From: Diphasiastrum complanatum
Taxonomy: Eukaryota > Streptophyta > Lycopodiopsida > Lycopodiales > Lycopodiaceae
Direction: 5' to 3'
DNA length: 64,000 nt
Assembly: GCA_029204225.1 (NCBI GenBank)
Contig: CM055093.1
Coordinates: forward strand, 25,091,912 to 25,155,911
The position numbers were made by a program, and so were the translations under genes. The notes beneath the pieces were generated by a model. It did not search any database, was not told where the DNA came from, and saw only the letters and a program-made list of their open reading frames with translations. Each line of letters starts with the position of its first letter. The stretch's first letter is position 1. Below, piece by piece: positions 58,140-64,000 of the stretch.

Positions 58140-59439
58140 CAATCTTGGTCTTGTAGGCAACATCACAAATGTTAGCACTCTCACTAGAATCTAGTTTGTA
58201 TAGTCTCCCAAATCTAGATCCTCTAGCTATCATCTCATTTTCACTTTTGATTATACATGTGTCAACATCAAATTTGACAAGACCATTGTCAAAAATTTGA
58301 CCCACACTAATGAGATTTTTTTTTTGTTTTGGCACATAAAGTACACCATTGAGACACAAAACTTTTGATGATGCTACATTCAAAGGAATACTACCTATTC
58401 CTTCAATTCTAAACTCAATATCATTTGTAGTATAGATAGACTTCTTAGTACCCTCATAAGGCTTGGCAAATGAATTTTTGGAACTAGACATATGGGAACT
58501 AGCCCCACTATCAATCCACCACAATTCATCACTCTTGAAAGGAGAGAAGAACTAGATATCATCAGTGAATCCCCCCTATCACTCTCATTAGCATCACTCT
58601 CTTTCTCATTAGTGAGGTTAGCTTGCTTGAATTAGTTCTTTTTCTTGAAGAAATCATAGGCATAGTGTCCTTTCTTGCCACAAAAGAAGCACTTTATCTT
58701 CTTCTTCTTCCCACTAGATTGTGAAGCTTGAGATGAATGGTTTTCATCTCCATCTTTGGCGTTGTCTTTGTCTTTCTCCTTGAAATTTCGTTGTTGTCCA
58801 TTGCTCCTCCCCTTTGGCTTGTCCTTGGTGAATAGTGCTTTGTCCTCTCCACCATCCTTCATTCAAAGCTTGTTGATCCTCATGAGCTTGTTCTCTTGCC
58901 TAATCTTCAACAATAAGGACTCTTTGAAGTGCCTCCAAGCTTGGAAGCTCTTCCTTGATTGCATAGGATTGGACAATGTTATCAAACTCATCTTTCAATC
59001 CATTAAGGATTACTTGCACTAACTAACTTTGATTAAGATGGTCTCCTATGCATGAAAGCTCTCTATGAAGATATTTCACTCTAATGACAAAGTTTGAGAC
59101 ACTCTCATCAGTCTTTTGGTAGCTTTGAAAGATTTGATTTCTAGGAGTGAGCAATCTAGAAGTATTTTTGGCCTCATAAATGGCTTTGAGGGTGCCCCAA
59201 GCCTCTTTGGTCGTGGTGCAAGTACTAATCTCTCTCAATACTTCATTGGATACATTCATCTTGATGTAGTGAAAGGCCATTCTTGCCCTTTTCTTGTACC
59301 TTTGGACTTCTAGAAGCACTTGAGGATCCTCCTCAAGTCCAAGTACAATATCCATCACACCTTGGATAATCAAAATCAACTTCATCCTCACCTTCCAAAC
59401 AGAATAGTTGGAGGTGTTCAATCTCTCACCTTGCTCCAA
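58140..59439 (-). mobile_element. Ty1/copia gag-protease, decayed
   Basis: Minus strand: gag from MEQGERLNTSNYSVWKVRMK (59439) through YKKRARMAFHYIKMNVSNEV; a broken segment; zinc knuckle relic CFFCGKKGHYAYDF (last Cys lost) at 58632-58700; protease MWWIDSGASSHMSSSKNSF at 58524; and GVLYVPKQKKNLISVGQIFD. It stops at the LTR junction at 58139. Gag closely resembles that of the intact element (KVRM, YKKRAR, NTSR). Confidence 0.88.
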
Positions 59440-60223
59440 GAGAAAGGGACCCCATGGATGCCATAATCACTTCATAAATTGACTTGTAATGGATCCAAAA
59501 AACAAGTACAAGTGTTGCTTCTCTATCAAAAGAGGATTTGATAATGGTGTCCAACCAAAACCAAATTGAGATCTTGCAACAAATATGTGGATCAATCTCA
59601 CTAGCTATGCCAATCTCACTCATTCTAGATCTAGCTTCTCTTCAAAGATGAAGCACGAAAAAATTTTGAGCCAACTTTTTCCTAGCATGTGCAAGGCACT
59701 CAAAGAATCCAAAAAAGACTCAAATGCACTTGATTTGCAAGAAACTACATGGCTATGGCATCAAAATCACACCTAGATCTCACTTAGACTAGATATATTG
59801 ACAACCAAAAACATGAGTTTTTTTATCAAACAAGCTAGATATGAGTCAACCTTGATGTGTCCAACCAGGTTGGGTCCCCTACCCACCTCACTTTGAATGG
59901 CTATAACTTCCACAAGACACATCCATTTGAGTTTAAAGAAAATGCAATACAAACTAGACTTCACTAGCTTTCTATCAAGCTATCATGCACCAATTTTGGA
60001 TCTATCTTGGAGACACACCAACCAAACAAAGTTTGATGATCCCACACATGTCTGAGCAGTACAATCCATATAGTACCCAACATGGATCTAATCAATGTGT
60101 TTTAGATCCATTTTAGTCCAAAAAACCCCTTGATAGCTATCGAGATTCAACTACACTCTTAAAATCAAGATTTCAAGCCAAAAATCTCATTACACTTGAT
60201 AGATACAGTCCAACATTAGGTAG
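59440..60223 (-). other. Leader of the decayed copia element
   Basis: Lies between primer site and gag start, non-coding. Similar in position and length to the leader of the intact element. Confidence 0.55.
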
Positions 60224-60235
60224 ACTCTGATACCA
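60224..60235 (-). other. Copia primer binding site
   Basis: TGGTATCAGAGT on the minus strand, directly beside the LTR starting at 60236. Confidence 0.85.
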
Positions 60236-60590
60236 TGTGTAATTTTCACATGTGTGAGGACATCTCAAACTATGTGAATGATCTCCTAAGGTGTGTGTGA
60301 TTGCACTTAGATCTATCTTTCACAAGATACAAGCAATCTAGCTTCAAAAAACTAAGACAAGAGCACTCAATACATGCATCTATGACTCACCATTCATCAC
60401 ACATAATGAGAGCAACTTTGGATGAAAACAACTAAGTATGAAATTGGCTTGCTCTCGGGTAGAGAGATAATGCCACATCAAGCTCTCAAGTAGAAAGAGA
60501 ATGTAAAAAATAATCTAAGTGTTGGAGCTCACAAACTCCAAATCTCTCATCAAAAAACCAATTGTGGACAAAATCTCACTCTCACTCATA
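60236..60590 (-). mobile_element. Copia 5' LTR fragment, minus orientation
   Basis: Starts TGTGTAATTTTCACATGTGTGAGG beside the primer site. The minus strand carries ctctctacccgagagc and tctacttgagagcttg, as in the LTRs at 34.6 and 57.9 kb. It is truncated: unrelated sequence follows from about 60590. Confidence 0.75.
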
Positions 60591-61267
60591 GTAGCTCGAG
60601 ATGCCCTGAATTGATTTTAAGATGATGCGGCTAATTTTCTAGATTCTATCATTCTGGAATCATATTTCAATGTGGAGACTCTTCTCGCGGTTGCCAAGGT
60701 TGACACCTATTGGGACCTCCACTTCGGTGACTACTACTTCAATCCAAATAAAATCTTCAAATCACCAATGATCGAGTATCAGATCCCGCTATATCGGACC
60801 TACTATCACCTATTAAGTACTTTGTTTGTCAATGTTATGAGGTTGGAAGGTTGGTATATGACAAACTTTCTTGGCAACATGCATTTGACATGTAGCCCAA
60901 TCTTGCTTGCAATTCTTAATGTGCAACTTCTTGTGGCCCCATTTTCTCAAGCTTGTTACCATGGTCTAAAAGCAATTGAGACATCAAAGATGCGAAGGGC
61001 AAACAGATGGAGCAAAGCAACATTCCAACGACATACTCATTTTTTTGAACTGGCAGGCTACTATTGATCACCCTAGTATGGAGAGAATCTCTCAAAAGTG
61101 TGCTTGTCAATATTAGCTTGTCCATGTTATTAAAAAAAAAAAAGGTCAAATAGACTCATTTTTATTTTATTTTTTTTCATTTTCCAACGTTTTTATATTT
61201 TCTATTTATTTATTTTTATTGTACAACTATCTTATGGCATATACACCTCCTTCATTGCCCCCCTCCT

Positions 61268-61298
<31 letters not shown>

Positions 61299-61768
61299 AT
61301 TTAAATATTCTTTGCCCTCTCTTTTTTCCCAATTTTTGTTGTTGTCATTTTTGTTTTTCCTATCTTTTATATCCTCTATTTCTTCATTCCCTCTATGGAT
61401 CGCAACACCTAAACATTCACATCACCATAAAGTTAGGCATTCACCAACGCCAAGCAGCTACTACACAGGTGTCACCAAATTCCCACAAAAGTTTTATAAC
61501 AAATTTCTAGTTGTCTCTTAATCGTACAAGAGTATCCGAATGTGAAATCACAACCCCAAAACTACGGAAAGCATCGATGGAATATTAGCAACAATAACTC
61601 CAAAATCTATATCTACTAGGAACTCTGTTATCATAAGAAAGTTGACAAGTAGCGAACAACCAACAAGCAAATAACAAATCAAGCGCCTCACAAACAAATT
61701 CTATGATGATTGGAACAAAAGCATGGCCGCTTTGGAAAAGTGCATGGAATTGCAATTAGAACTACCAA
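60591..61768. other. Unassigned; one 131-codon frame and a C28 run
   Basis: A plus frame at 60672-61067 (contains YWDLHFGDYYFNPNKIFKSP) reads like protein but I recognise no family. Its start may be internal, since a similar reading seems to begin upstream. A run of 28 C lies at 61268-61295 in a pyrimidine-rich stretch. Confidence 0.3.
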
Positions 61769-62760
<992 letters not shown>

Positions 62761-62769
62761 CCAAGCTTG

Positions 62770-63180
62770 ATTCCTATTGGACCCTTTAATTATGACCTCT
62801 GTAATCCTATTGGATGAGTGATGCAACATCTTTTGATTTTGATTGGACCCTTACATCAAATCTCTCACTTATGATTGGACCCTTGACTCTTTGCCAACAA
62901 ATTTACTTGATCACTCATCAAATCTAACTTGGACACTTGTAAGCAACCTAACTAGCTCGAAGTACATAAAAATTGACTTTTGGCCTAATGATGACAAGAC
63001 ATGTGTATCTGACTATTTGACCTCTAAAGCCAAAATTGGCCCAATCAACTAGTGACCTAGATGCTTGACCATTAAACTTTATGACACCCCTAAACTCAAC
63101 ATGAATAAACTATTATGACTATTTTACACACGTGGGAACATGCTCCACACGTGTGAATTTCACTCACAAACTAGAGACAT
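62770..63180 (-). mobile_element. Copia LTR U3 fragment
   Basis: Repeated attggaccctt words (62777-62885) match the U3 repeats of the LTR at 57.5-57.8 kb in inverse orientation. cacacgtgggaacatgctccacacgtgtgaa (63127-63157) matches the intact element's U3 block at 37346-37376. The rest of the element is not seen. Confidence 0.55.
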
Positions 63181-63302
63181 AAAAATAACCAAGATAGATT
63201 TTGACACTTTTTCACACCATTAAAAGTGATCATTTGCAAGTGAAAGCTTAGAAAAAAAAAGAGAATCGAATGATAATGGGCATGGAATAAAAGGGCAAGG
63301 GT

Positions 63303-64000
<698 letters not shown>

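Overview
This looks like nuclear DNA from a land plant with a large, repeat-rich genome. Evidence: spliceosomal introns of about 5 kb, a plant-type very-long-chain 3-hydroxyacyl-CoA dehydratase gene, Ty1/copia elements primed by initiator tRNA-Met, Ty3/gypsy elements with an Athila-like primer site, LINEs, Helitrons and a hAT-type MITE. The dehydratase reads as rather diverged from the angiosperm versions I know, so a fern, lycophyte or gymnosperm is possible, but that is a guess. No rRNA, tRNA gene, CRISPR or bacterial-type feature was seen.

Left 15 kb: the one host gene I can name, a PASTICCINO2 (PAS2/HACD) homologue on the minus strand. No long open frame reveals it; it was recovered exon by exon. 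Coding exons lie at 13983-14050, 9083-9194, 3712-3730 (a 19-nt microexon), 3244-3332, 3048-3101 and 2391-2461. All junctions are GT-AG and keep phase. A probable 5'-UTR exon and promoter lie at 14.65-15.03 kb. The 3' exons, with the catalytic Tyr/Glu pair, must lie left of the window. Its introns hold two LINE copies, a 72-bp SINE with an 18-bp target duplication, a probable Helitron next to exon 2, a hAT MITE with a perfect 8-bp target duplication, and a gypsy RNase H relic.

15-28 kb: a 224-bp Helitron, a gypsy RT relic, long unassigned AT-rich DNA, a 72-bp minisatellite, a decayed copia pol fragment, and a possible terminal exon of an unidentified gene at 27.07-27.32 kb. 28-34.4 kb: the 5' half of a Ty3/gypsy element (LTR, primer site, word-repeat leader, gag, protease), then unassigned proline/threonine-rich frames.

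34.4-43.4 kb: a plus-strand copia 5' LTR end, primer site and gag. The gag is split by a complete, apparently young copia element on the minus strand (36593-42907: near-identical 862/864-bp LTRs, PBS, PPT, uninterrupted 1326-codon gag-pol). 43.4-64 kb: a mosaic of decayed elements. It includes a minus-strand copia pol lacking gag, a second gypsy leader and gag, a 180-bp-period minisatellite, copia pieces in both orientations, a gypsy LTR with an inverted end, and very long (CT)n/(GA)n tracts, several inside LTRs. A G-box palindrome, TTCACACGTGTGAA, recurs in several copia LTR and leader regions.
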